Assembly (NCBI GenBank): GCA_965262705.1
Contig: OZ253556.1
Span: 1,550,001-1,614,000, forward strand
Source: UJ101 sp965262705
GTDB taxonomy: Bacteria > Bacteroidota > Bacteroidia > Flavobacteriales > UJ101
Length of the DNA: 64,000 bases
Direction: 5' to 3'
Below the pieces are notes generated by a model. That model searched no databases. It saw nothing but the letters and a program-made list of their open reading frames with translations, and was not told the origin of the DNA. The position numbers were made by a program, and so were the translations under genes. Positions 16,089-23,962 of this stretch are shown here, one piece after another. Position 1 is the first letter of the stretch. Each line of letters begins with the position of its first letter.

Positions 16089-18548
16089 TCAATCTTCATC
16101 TTCCTGATCATTTAGAATAACAAAGGCACTGTGCTTAGGGGCAGGCATTGCTGAATATTCTCCTTTTACCGACTTCCAAACTACTTCGCTCAGCACCAGA
16201 TCGGGTATAGCATCTTCTTTGGAAAAATCAAAAGCAGCTGATTTTATACTGCTTTCGTTTACCTCTACATTCCGTTGATTCAAATCTATATTAGAAGGCT
16301 TAGCGGCATAAGGGGTAAAGTCAGGCTTAGCGGTAAAGCATTTATAAAGGGGTAAAGCAGCTGCATCATACTGACTCATGGGCGGAAGCCCTAAGATAAG
16401 CTCTATAGTCCTTAACACTCCTGAGGTAGAATACATATTATGAACAACTGCGTTTCGCCTTACATAGGGGCCGGCTACGAAAATCGGGGAACGATGTGCA
16501 TCTAAGTGGTCTGGACCATTCTGTGCATCATCTTCCAAAATAAAGACTACAGATTCTTTCCAAACTTTACTATGCGAAAGATGATCGAGAATACGACCTA
16601 TAGCAAGATCATTATCTGCAACAGCAGCTAATGGTGTGAAGGCGCCTATTTTCTGCCCGCTGGTATGATCGTTTGAAATCCTTATCGTATTCAGGCAAGG
16701 GACAGAATTAATCGTTACTAACGAATCAAAATCATGTATCCATGCATTTGCCCGTACCTGATCTTTTATATTAAGATCAAAGCCTGGAGAATGCGGACAG
16801 CTATGCCCTTCAAGCACTTTAATATTCGCTTTGCCAAAAGAACCAAATTCTCCATAGGTGCGATAGCTTACTCCTGCACGCCTGCAATAATCCCAAATAA
16901 ATCCATCTTTTGGATAAGCCGCCTTTTTTCCTCCTTCATAAAAGTAAGTGCCGCCTCTTTTACCATAATAGGTTGGCCAGGTTTTTTCGACTACATCTGT
17001 AGCATAAGCAGCAGTGCTCCAATTATGACCATCTGCACTTACTTCTGCATCTACATAAAAGTTATCTATGAGCACAAAATCATCAGCAATTGCATGATGA
17101 TTGGGTGTAATTTTTTTACCAAAAATACATAAGGAATCCTCGCCATTTCCAGCTTTTACATCCCCAAGCACCTGGTCATAAGTACGATTCTCTTTAATGA
17201 TATAAAAAACATATTTTATAGGAGAATTATCCCCCGATTTTATCGGAATGGGATTATTTTTTTCTCCTTCAGCTACTCTTATTTTTTGTGGAGTAAACGG
17301 GGTGTTTTGATAAACCTGCCGTGTATAAATCTTTAAAGTTTCAGGGTCGGGAGCATCAATGAAAGAAAGTGAGCCTTTAAAAAGTCCGCCGATATACTGC
17401 ACTTTTTGATTAACAGAAATCCCTTTTTGATATCCGCTATCATCTTTTTTTGATATAGGCTGAGGGCCCTTAGGGTTAGCTTTTGAGGATAAGCCTTTGC
17501 CATTAGCTACTAATATTTTATTCTTTTCGGTTTTGACATTTGTCGGATACCATCCTACCGGAATGAATCCTTTCCCTTTACTCTGCCCCGGTGTTGAAAC
17601 ATCAAAAACAGCGAGACAATTATTGTCTGCATTGGCAACATATAACATCTTTTCATCCTGAGATAATGCAAGTCCGTTCGTTGTTGATCCAATAAGCCGG
17701 GTAGGGTATAATGAAGTGGAAAGGGTCTCAATAACCTTTTGATTTTTTGTGCTAATTACTGAAACGGAATTATCATTTGCGTTAGCTACATATAAAAGTG
17801 TTCCCTTTTTATTGATCAATAGCTCGTTAGGATGTTCACCTGTTTTGATAGTATAATTTATTTTTTGTGTTTTGGTATCGAATACGGCTACCCGGCTGCT
17901 TCCCCATAGAGACATATACAGTTTTTTTTCATCGGGAGAAATAGTACAACTATAAGCCATTCCGGACAGGGGAACCTTTTTTAATATTTTTCGGCTAATT
18001 AGAGAAATGACATACAGCTGGTTATCTTCTTTAGTTACGGCATATAACAAGTCATTTTTTGCAGTTATGGCAAGCCCTGTGGGGCAAATTTTATTTTTTG
18101 GCCAAGGTTGTCCCAATCGAAGGGTATCATGCGGACATATTTTGCCGTTTTGTACTTTAAAGTCAATAATATAGTTATCGTTTCCTCCACTTACGTACAG
18201 GTGTTTTTCATCATAACTAAAGGCTAAGCCATACCAGGACTTGTTCAGTTTTTGTTCATCAAGCAATCTTTCATTTTTCGGATCGATCAATTGAACCGAT
18301 TGTGTACTTTGTCCGTTATTCGTTATCGCAAGATATTTGCCCGAACGGCTTAATTTCATGTTAAGGGGCAAATCACCTAAGGGCATAGAACGTCCGGCCG
18401 GGCTGAGTTTCCATCCATTGGGAAGTAATAGTTGTTTACCAAAATTTATTTTACTCCGGGTTTTACTAATATCATTACAAGATATATTAGTAAAAATTAT
18501 AAGTAATAAAGCAAGTTTGAAATTATTATTTCTTAAGATTGTCTTCAT
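16089..18548 (-). CDS. YncE-type beta-propeller / phosphoesterase fusion lipoprotein
   Basis: 819 residues from ATG at 18548. A lipoprotein signal peptide (KLALLLIIFTNISCNDISK, lipobox Cys about residue 24) suggests export and lipid anchoring. Residues of about 40-400 are a seven-bladed YncE-like propeller with repeats such as LYVANANDNSVSV and LYVANADNNCLAVFD. The C-terminal half is a phosphoesterase/alkaline phosphatase superfamily domain: IIKENRTYDQVLGDV, SADGHNWSTAAYATD and VFILEDDAQNGPDHLDAHRSP contain the metal ligands. The fusion is well known in Bacteroidota; the physiological substrate is unknown. Single gene, converging on nrdA. Confidence 0.9.
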   Translation of the reverse strand: MKTILRNNNFKLALLLIIFTNISCNDISKTRSKINFGKQLLLPNGWKLSPAGRSMPLGDLPLNMKLSRSGKYLAITNNGQSTQSVQLIDPKNERLLDEQKLNKSWYGLAFSYDEKHLYVSGGNDNYIIDFKVQNGKICPHDTLRLGQPWPKNKICPTGLAITAKNDLLYAVTKEDNQLYVISLISRKILKKVPLSGMAYSCTISPDEKKLYMSLWGSSRVAVFDTKTQKINYTIKTGEHPNELLINKKGTLLYVANANDNSVSVISTKNQKVIETLSTSLYPTRLIGSTTNGLALSQDEKMLYVANADNNCLAVFDVSTPGQSKGKGFIPVGWYPTNVKTEKNKILVANGKGLSSKANPKGPQPISKKDDSGYQKGISVNQKVQYIGGLFKGSLSFIDAPDPETLKIYTRQVYQNTPFTPQKIRVAEGEKNNPIPIKSGDNSPIKYVFYIIKENRTYDQVLGDVKAGNGEDSLCIFGKKITPNHHAIADDFVLIDNFYVDAEVSADGHNWSTAAYATDVVEKTWPTYYGKRGGTYFYEGGKKAAYPKDGFIWDYCRRAGVSYRTYGEFGSFGKANIKVLEGHSCPHSPGFDLNIKDQVRANAWIHDFDSLVTINSVPCLNTIRISNDHTSGQKIGAFTPLAAVADNDLAIGRILDHLSHSKVWKESVVFILEDDAQNGPDHLDAHRSPIFVAGPYVRRNAVVHNMYSTSGVLRTIELILGLPPMSQYDAAALPLYKCFTAKPDFTPYAAKPSNIDLNQRNVEVNESSIKSAAFDFSKEDAIPDLVLSEVVWKSVKGEYSAMPAPKHSAFVILNDQEDED

Positions 18549-18582
18549 GGTTTTTTTTGACAAAGGTAAAAAATAATTTATA

Positions 18583-18699
18583 GGAGACTGCTTAAAAGAG
18601 TGCTTTAGCTACTGCAAGTCGGTGTAAGCTAAAAAGGAGCCAGCTCGTAGTTGCATAATACACAAAAAAGAAAGTATGAAAATTAAAAGTCTCGTTAAA
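18583..18699. repeat. Degenerate MITE-F
   Basis: Starts GAGACTGCTTAAAAG and ends TTAAAAGTCTCG; contains CTGCAAGTCGGTGTAAGCT and TTGCATAATACACAAAAAAG. Lies between the phosphoesterase gene and tRNA-Arg. Confidence 0.6.
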
Positions 18700-18733
18700 T
18701 CAATGATTATTTGAAAATCATTTTACTTTTTAG

Positions 18734-18807
18734 TGATCTGGACAGGATTCGAACCTGTGACCGTCTGCTTAGAAGGCAGATGCTCTATCCAGCTGAGCTA
18801 CCAGACC
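18734..18807 (-). tRNA. tRNA-Arg (anticodon TCT)
   Basis: Acceptor GGTCTGG/CCAGATC, anticodon stem TCTGC/GCAGA with loop CTTCTAA, T-arm GGTTCGAATCC. Reads AGA/AGG. CCA not encoded. Confidence 0.95.
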
Positions 18808-18817
18808 TGTTTTAAGG

Positions 18818-18911
18818 TGAGACCTTTGCATGATACAAAAGCATAGTAAATATTAAAGCATTTAGCTTGCGCTGACTTGCAGTAGCTAAAGTGCTTCTGA
18901 AAAGCTCTCAG
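18818..18911. repeat. Degenerate MITE-F
   Basis: GTGAGACCTTTGCATGATAC at one side, GCTGACTTGCAGTAGCTAAA in the middle and AAAAGCTCTC at the other; fills the space between two tRNA genes. Confidence 0.6.
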
Positions 18912-18919
18912 GCTGATTG

Positions 18920-18993
18920 TCGGGGTACCAGGACTCGAACCTGGGACCTCCACGTCCCAAACGTGGCGCGCTAACCAACTGTGCTACACCCCG
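18920..18993 (-). tRNA. tRNA-Pro (anticodon TGG)
   Basis: Acceptor CGGGGTG/TACCCCG, anticodon stem CCACG/CGTGG with loop TTTGGGA, T-arm GGTTCGAGTCC. CCA not encoded. A phage-type integrase relic begins 190 bp away; tRNA genes are common integration sites. Confidence 0.95.
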
Positions 18994-19157
18994 AACTGCG
19001 GAGAGAGAGGGTCTTATAATTCTTATCTGTTTAATTGCCATATTGTGGTAAATGCAGATAAATAAAGCGCTTGCGAAGATTTAACTATCTGCTAAATTAT
19101 CTTAAAACGCACTGTAAATATAAGTTTACTTTCCCCTAATCATTCCCCTATTTTTTG

Positions 19158-19165
19158 TATATTTG
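19158..19165 (+). promoter_or_regulatory. Possible integrase -7 box
   Basis: TATATTTG fits TAnnTTTG, 17 bp upstream of the integrase ATG at 19183. Confidence 0.4.
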
Positions 19166-19182
19166 ATGAAACAAAATGCTCC

Positions 19183-20418
19183 ATGTATTTTTTTCTCAAA
19201 GAACCAAAATCGTGCAAAGATACACTAATTTATTTGATATACTATGTAAAAAAGCAGGGCAGGAATTTTAAGTATTCTACGGGTCAAAAAACGCATCCAG
19301 AGGATTGGAATTTTGAAACTCGGCTGCCTAAATCAAGAAGGGGTGCCAGTGGTGTGAAAGCAAAGCATTTGTCTTGTATACTTTCTCAATACAGCACTCT
19401 TTTGGAAAAAACCATCCAGCATTGTGAATCTGATAATACGCCGATTACATGTAATTTTTTGAAAACTGTTTTTGACAAGCATTTCAAAGATAAGGAATCC
19501 GGGAAAAAGATTGAAAACTTAGTAGATGTAGTTCAAAATTTTATAGATACGAGAAGCCAATCAGGGGGGCAATCGGCTTGTTGGATGCAAAAATATACGA
19601 ATCTTAAAAAAAACTCCAGTATTTTGAACAGCATAAAAATAAAAAGCTTCAATTAGAGGAGATAAGCCAGGATTGGATAGATGAATATTGCGGATATTTA
19701 AGAACGCTTACGCAAAAGCCGTTTAAGCTTCATAATGACAATACGCTGCACAGGAGCATTAATTTTTTATTTACCGTCCTGCATTGGGCAGAAGAAAAAT
19801 ATCCTTATATAAAGGTAAAGAAACTCAAGAACCCGGTAAAAAAAATATCAACCCGATGATGTACGCCTCACGAGTGAAGAGCTTGAACTTTTGGAAAAAA
19901 TATCCCTGCCAAGTGCTTCTCTAAAAAGGGCACGGGATTTATTTTTGATAGGGGTGTACTCGGGGCAGCGCTTCTCGGATTATTCTGTATTTGAAAAAGC
20001 TGATTTAAAGGGAGATATGATTATTAAAAAGGCAGAAAAGACGGAACATGAGAGCTTTATTCCCTTACATCGAAAATTAAAAACTTTATTAGATGCATAC
20101 GATTGGCAGTTGCCGAGAATATCCAGTCAAAAATTTAATTCTTATATTCAAACGGTGGGTAAAATGGCAAAAATTGAAGATAAAATAAAGGAGACGATTT
20201 ACAGAGGTTCAAAAAAAGAAATTATTTACCGTCCAAAATATACCATGATTTCGAGCCATACGGCACGAAGAGCCTTTATTACGCTGTCTGCAGAACGGGG
20301 CATGCCCGACCATATCATTATGAAAATCACGGGGATAAAAGACCCTAAAACCTTGATAAAATATAAAAAAACCAGCCAGCAAACGGTAACAGATTTTGCG
20401 CATAAAATTTGGGGTTAA
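19183..20418 (+). pseudogene. Phage-type tyrosine integrase with two A-tract frameshifts
   Basis: Three consecutive frames together encode one integrase of about 410 residues. Frame 1 (from 19183) carries the arm-binding/SAM-like N-terminus (YVKKQGRNFKYSTGQKTHPE). At an A8 run near 19615 the frame must gain one A to continue as KKLQYFEQHKNKKLQLEEIS and on to HWAEEKYPYIKVKKLKNPVKK. At a second A8 run near 19840 it must lose one A to read QPDDVRLTSEELELLEKISL. The catalytic domain keeps Arg in SGQRFSDYS, H-T-A-R in SSHTARRAF and the nucleophile Tyr in LIKYKKTS; the usual second His is Ile (ITGIKD). Adjacent tRNA-Pro suggests a former integrative element. Could be decay, slippage-rescued or sequence error. 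Confidence 0.8.
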
Positions 20419-20591
20419 GCAGTAAATTTTTACTATCTTTGGGGCTTAAGGGCGTAAAAGGTACAAAGTGTTGTGAACTGCAAGTCAGCGATAGTTAATT
20501 GCTTTTAAAAAGCGATCTTTAAGCCTCAATATCTCGGTAAGCTCGGCGGCGGCAGTTCAATATCATCACTTATTTTTTTACGAAAATGAAT

Positions 20592-20628
20592 AAAAAATGC
20601 GAGATTAATCGATAATATCGCATTTTTT
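20592..20628. terminator. Terminator hairpin
   Basis: Stem AAAAAATGCGA / TCGCATTTTTT (11 bp, loop 15 nt) followed by A/T-rich sequence, between the convergent integrase relic and the regulator gene. Confidence 0.7.
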
Positions 20629-20654
20629 ACACCTTTTCGTTTTGCCGATTATAA

Positions 20655-21221
20655 TTATTCACGAGTTCTTCGCTGCTTTTTTATATTCTTTTCTACCGCC
20701 GGCGCTATACTAGGTTTATTGGCGGAAGGTTTAGAAGAAAGTGAAGTGTTAGCCCCCATAGGTTTGTGATAATCATTTTTTTTCTCTACCAATCCCTTGA
20801 GATGGGTTATTTTTTCCTTTAATTCTTTAATTTCAATCGCATCTTTCTCTATTTTGTCTTCTTGAAGGCTAATAATCTTCTCTTTGTCTTTTACCTTTTC
20901 CTCAAGCCGTTTTATTTCATTTTTTAACAAAAAGACCGGCGGGGGTTCCTTTTCTTTTTTATAAGCCGCTGGTGGCTCACCGGATATATTTTCCGCCTTA
21001 TTCTCTAACAACATCTCCCCCCTGCCCGTTAATAACCAACCCGGGTTAATGTCCGGATAAGTAATTAGAATTTTGCTTAATATATTGCCTGATAGATTAG
21101 AATTTCTTCTTATAGCAGTTCCGATCGAATTGTTTCCTACATCTATATTTTTTTCAAATTTAAGCACACTAAGCTTTTTAAAATCAATTATCTGTTTAAT
21201 TCTTTTTGAAATTAGGCCCAT
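20655..21221 (-). CDS. Phage-type HTH regulator with coiled coil (CI-like repressor)
   Basis: 188 residues. The first 70 form a Cro/CI-type helix-turn-helix domain: RIKQIIDFKKLSVLKFEKNI and GTAIRRNSNLSGNILSKIL, then the Bacteroidota hallmark INPGWLLTGRGEML. Residues of about 95-145 are a strongly charged coiled coil (KNEIKRLEEKVKDKEKIISL) likely for dimerisation; the tail is basic and low in complexity. No LexA-like peptidase domain. It diverges from a small frameshifted gene at 21307, the usual arrangement at the left end of Mu-like or other temperate phages. Two copies of AGAATTTT(G/A)CTTA lie between the genes and may be its operators. Confidence 0.82.
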   Translation of the reverse strand: MGLISKRIKQIIDFKKLSVLKFEKNIDVGNNSIGTAIRRNSNLSGNILSKILITYPDINPGWLLTGRGEMLLENKAENISGEPPAAYKKEKEPPPVFLLKNEIKRLEEKVKDKEKIISLQEDKIEKDAIEIKELKEKITHLKGLVEKKNDYHKPMGANTSLSSKPSANKPSIAPAVEKNIKKQRRTRE

Positions 21222-21227
21222 GGATAT

Positions 21228-21270
21228 AGAATTTTGCTTAAATAAATTTTTTTGTTTAGAATTTTACTTA
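21228..21270. promoter_or_regulatory. Candidate operator: two direct repeats 30 bp apart
   Basis: AGAATTTTGCTTA at 21228-21240 and AGAATTTTACTTA at 21258-21270, in the divergent intergenic region of the repressor. A third match (21066-21078) is inside the repressor gene. Spacing of three helical turns fits cooperative binding on one face. Confidence 0.45.
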
Positions 21271-21306
21271 TATATTTATCTTTTAAAAGTTAAAAATCAA
21301 ACTCAA

Positions 21307-21547
21307 ATGGACAAAAGTAGGGAAAAAACAGCAATTACGAGGTTGGCGGAAGCGTTACAGCGTCGGCTAAGGGCAAATATTCGCAGCCGGGTAACCGGGC
21401 CCAGATCATGCGCCGAAAATTTTTGTAGAAATTCAGCTGCCCGGGGGCAGTATTTACCCCGGTTCGGGGCGAAATCAGCGAGAGGCGCGGCAAAAAGCGG
21501 CAATGGAAGCGTTAAAGGCAATTTCACAAAGAAAATGGGTGAAGTAA
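21307..21547 (+). pseudogene. Small dsRNA-binding-motif-like phage protein, frameshifted
   Basis: The frame from ATG 21307 gives MDKSREKTAITRLAEALQRR and reads sensibly to about 21400. Beyond a GGGCCC stretch the sensible sequence moves by one base: PKIFVEIQLPGGSIYPGSG followed by RNQREARQKAAMEALKAIS, ending at TAA 21545. This second part has the beta-strand, glycine turn and A-rich terminal helix pattern of a double-stranded RNA binding motif. Together about 79 residues. The region is GC-rich like the prophage remnant at 1-1942. The IS5-type copy starts 25 bp after the stop. Assignment to the dsRBD fold is by eye only. Confidence 0.5.
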
Positions 21548-21848
21548 ATAAATTAAATAACAAAAAAAGTTAAGACCGTTGCAAGGTAATGAAAGATAGT
21601 AGATATAAAAAAAGGTGATACTAAGCGGTTATTTTATCTAAAAAGATAGTCTATTTATGTCATGAAAACATATCATCATCCTACTTTAGCCGATAGTATT
21701 TGTGATTTACGTACAAGGAAGATAAAAAAGTCTTTTTTCACTCAGTTAAACCGTTTGTTAGATTGGGAAAAAATAAGTAAAATAATAGACGACCCTTATA
21801 ATAAGGGGAAAAGTGCTACCGGCAGTCCGAGTGATGATGGGTTATTTA

Positions 21849-21870
21849 GGTTGCTGAGCTTGTCGAAGTA
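21849..21870 (+). repeat. REP-F arm inside IS copy 1
   Basis: GGTTGCTGAGCTTGTCGAAG then TA, inserted between Gly-Leu and Phe-Lys-Met codons of the transposase. IS copy 2 has a longer REP-F at the same codon; copy 3 has none. Confidence 0.75.
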
Positions 21871-22573
21871 TTATTCAAGATGTGTTTATTACAAACCGGG
21901 TATGGATTAAGCGATTACGAAGTGGAAGATAGGATAAATGACAGTCTTTCGTTCAGTTATTTTTGTGGTTTACCCCTAGCGCAATCCTCGCCTGATATAG
22001 TACTTTGAGTAGATTTAGAACATTGATGACGCGGGCGAATGCCTACGAGCGTCTATTTAAGGAGCAACGGTCCATTAGAACGTCATCCAATCATCATCAA
22101 AAAAGGAGCGATAGTAGAGGCTAGTGTAATAGAGACGCCCTTAAAACCGAAAGGCAAGGTTCATCATTATAAGGTTACAGCGGATAGCGGAGAGCAAAAA
22201 GAGGCTTGCGTAAAAAAAGATTATAAGGTTAGTGTAGATTAAGCAAGCCGCCTGGTTAAAAAAGCGAGGTAAGTATTATTATGGGTATAAAAAGCATTAT
22301 GTTACCGATAAAAAAGGTCTGGTATTTGGGGGTAGTAACAACGAAATCAGGTGTAAACGAGGTGAGCAATTTACAAGAGGTTTTACAGTGTGCAGACCTG
22401 CCATCGGGTATTCCCTTAAAAGGGGATAAGGGCGATGAATCAGAGAGAAATGCGAGTTTGTTAAACAAGAGAAAGTTGAAGAATCATATACTGAAGAAAG
22501 CGAAAAGGGGAAAGCCATTAACGGATTTTGAGAAGAGGTTCAATAAACGAGTAGGGGAAACAAGATTTAAAGA

Positions 22574-22595
22574 GGTTACTGAGTTTATCGAAGTA
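22574..22595 (+). repeat. REP-F arm inside IS copy 1, second site
   Basis: GGTTACTGAGTTTATCGAAG then TA, inserted just before the conserved Glu motif (ERTYGSIKRWF). The same insertion is in IS copy 2. Confidence 0.7.
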
Positions 22596-22670
22596 TAGAA
22601 CGTACTTATGGAAGCATAAAGCGATGGTTTTCAGGCGGGGTGGCAAGATATAGAGGGATAGCAAAGATGC

Positions 22671-22877
22671 GAGACCGTTGCAAAACACATAAAAAAGCAT
22701 GAAAAAGAAAGCATCTAACTTCAAACTGCTTCCTTCTCAAAAAATTAAAATCCTCCACACCCAAGAGGTTGCTCTGGTGTTTAATTTTTATTGAGCGTTG
22801 CATTTTATTTAGCTAGCGCTGACTTTAGCTTTGCTGACTTGCCGTTCAGTTGCTAAAGTACTTTTTGCAAGGGTCTT
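22671..22877 (+). repeat. MITE-F, near full length
   Basis: GAGACCGTTGCAAAACACAT at the left, AAAAATTAAAATCCTCCACA and GGTTGCTCTGGTG...TTTAATTTTT as central hairpin, two GCTGACTT modules, and CTTTTTGCAAGGGTCTT at the right. It truncates IS copy 1. Confidence 0.85.
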
Positions 22878-22900
22878 TATTCATTTAATTAATCAAACGA

Positions 22901-23440
22901 TTAAGCCTTTATTTTTGTTTTTTCTTGCTTTGAGTAAACCCTTAAAGCCTTCTTTTTTGTTTTTTCTTGCTTTGAGTAAACTCTTAAAGCCTCCTTTTTT
23001 GTTTTTTCTTGCTTTGAGTAAACCCTTAAAGCCTCCTTTTTTGTTTTTTCTTGCTTTAACTAAACCCTTAAAGCCTCCTTTTTTGTTTTTTCTTGCTTTG
23101 AGTAAACCCTTAAAGCCTCCTTTTTTGTTTTTTCTTGCTTTAACTAAACCCTTAAAGCCTTCTTTTTTGTTTTTTCTTGCTTTAACTAAACCCTTAAAGC
23201 CTTCTTTTTTGTTTTTTCTTGCTTTGAGTAAACCCTTAAAGCCTTCTTTTTTGTTTTTTCTTGCTTTGAGTAAACTCTTAAAGCCTCCTTTTTTGTTTTT
23301 TCTTGCTTTGAGTAAACTCTTAAAGCCTCCTTTTTTGTTTTTTCTTGCTTTGAGTAAACTCTTAAAGCCTCCTTTTTTGTTTTTTCTTGCTTTGAGTAAA
23401 CCCTTAAAGCCTCTTTTTTTGTTTTTTCTTGTTTTAATCA
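22901..23440. repeat. 42-bp minisatellite, about 13 units
   Basis: Tandem units of 42 bp, each with TTTTTTCTTGC, TTTGAGTAAAC (or TTTAACTAAAC) and CCTTAAAGCC. Differences between units are confined to three positions or pairs (GAG/AAC, CCC/CTC, TCT/CCT). As 42 is divisible by three, both strands are open: the plus strand would encode repeats of FLALSKPLKP..., very hydrophobic, the minus strand repeats of KARKNKKGGFKGLL, very basic. Neither frame has a good start region, and both begin inside MITE-F sequence, so I treat it as non-coding. The unit resembles a single segment in the tail of IS copy 2 (about 32880-32930). Flanked by MITE-F sequences on both sides. Confidence 0.9.
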
Positions 23441-23460
23441 AATGATGAAAGCATAAAAAG

Positions 23461-23520
23461 AGATCTTTAGCTTGCACTGACTTGCCGTTCAGTTGCTAAA
23501 GTGCTTTTTGCAAGGGTCTT
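23461..23520 (+). repeat. MITE-F right end
   Basis: AGATCTTTAGCTTGCACTGA, GACTTGCCGTTCAGTTGCTA and GTGCTTTTTGCAAGGGTCTT, nearly identical to the right end of the MITE-F at 22671-22877 across the minisatellite. Confidence 0.75.
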
Positions 23521-23565
23521 AACTTGTGATTTCAGGGATGTTCTTTTTGAAAAATAGCCGTTTAA

Positions 23566-23712
23566 GGGGCTTTGCGGGAGGAGCGTTAGGGATAGCAGCG
23601 GTATCCTTTTTCTTGGGGCAGCCTTTCGCCCCAAGAAAAAGATTTAGCGGATAGCCCGACCTCTCTTTGGGGTGAAGTTTTCTTCACCCCAAAGGAGGGA
23701 ACGCCCAAAAAA
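23566..23712 (+). repeat. SR-1 structured repeat, copy A
   Basis: Order of parts: GGGCTTTGCGGG, AGCGTTAGGGATAG, CAGCGGTATCC, hairpin 1 (TTTTTCTTGGGGC / GCCCCAAGAAAAA), GATTTAGCGGATAGCCCGAC, hairpin 2 (CTTTGGGGTGAA / TTCACCCCAAAG), GGGAACGCCCAAAAAA. GCGTT and AACGC can also pair. Three further copies (B-D) keep the boxes but differ in hairpin 2. Confidence 0.85.
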
Positions 23713-23762
23713 TAGATTAGGGGAAAAGGGTTGGAATAGCTTAGAGCCGTTTAGCTGATGCT

Positions 23763-23874
23763 GACTTGCCGTTCATTTTTATCAGTCATTGCATTGTATT
23801 AGATTCGTTGACTTGCTGTTGTAAAAAACACTTTAGCAGCGGCAAGTCAGCACAAGCTATAGCTAAAGGTCTCA
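23763..23874. repeat. Degenerate MITE-F pieces
   Basis: GACTTGCCGTTCATTTTTAT, GACTTGCTGTTGTAAAAAAC and the opposing GCAAGTCAGCACAAGCTA, ending AAAGGTCTC. Space between SR-1 copy A and galE. Confidence 0.6.
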
Positions 23875-23962
23875 TAAAGTTATTTCTATAATTCCTGCCA
23901 GACCGCTTAATAAAAATATTCCCAGTTGCGGCAAATAAAATAATTGCATGAGACCACTAGGG

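Larger units (their letters stand above)
21572..22670 (+). mobile_element. IS5-type element, copy 1 (decayed, right end missing)
   Basis: Left end AAGACCGTTGCAAGGTAATG at 21572. The transposase (DDE, IS5 family) starts at 21662 with MKTYHHPTLADSICDLRTRK and can be followed in shifting frames to about 22668: KGAIVEASVIETPLKPKG, where the first catalytic Asp is mutated to Glu; GDKGDESERNASLLNKRKLK (Gly-Asp-Lys-Gly with the second Asp); and YGSIKRWFSGG after the Glu motif. Two REP-F palindromes interrupt the coding sequence (21849, 22574). The right end is lost where a MITE-F begins at 22671. Not functional. Confidence 0.85.

Noticed and set aside
16734..17132. 132-codon plus-strand frame
   Set aside because: Shadow of the YncE/phosphoesterase gene on the opposite strand.
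22831..23445. Plus-strand open frame of 204 hydrophobic codons in the minisatellite
   Set aside because: Arises from a 42-bp unit without stops; starts inside MITE-F sequence, has no promoter, and the opposite strand is equally open.
22893..23477. Minus-strand open frame of 194 codons rich in Lys in the minisatellite
   Set aside because: Same reason; start lies in a MITE-F end, unit variants are equally non-synonymous on both strands.
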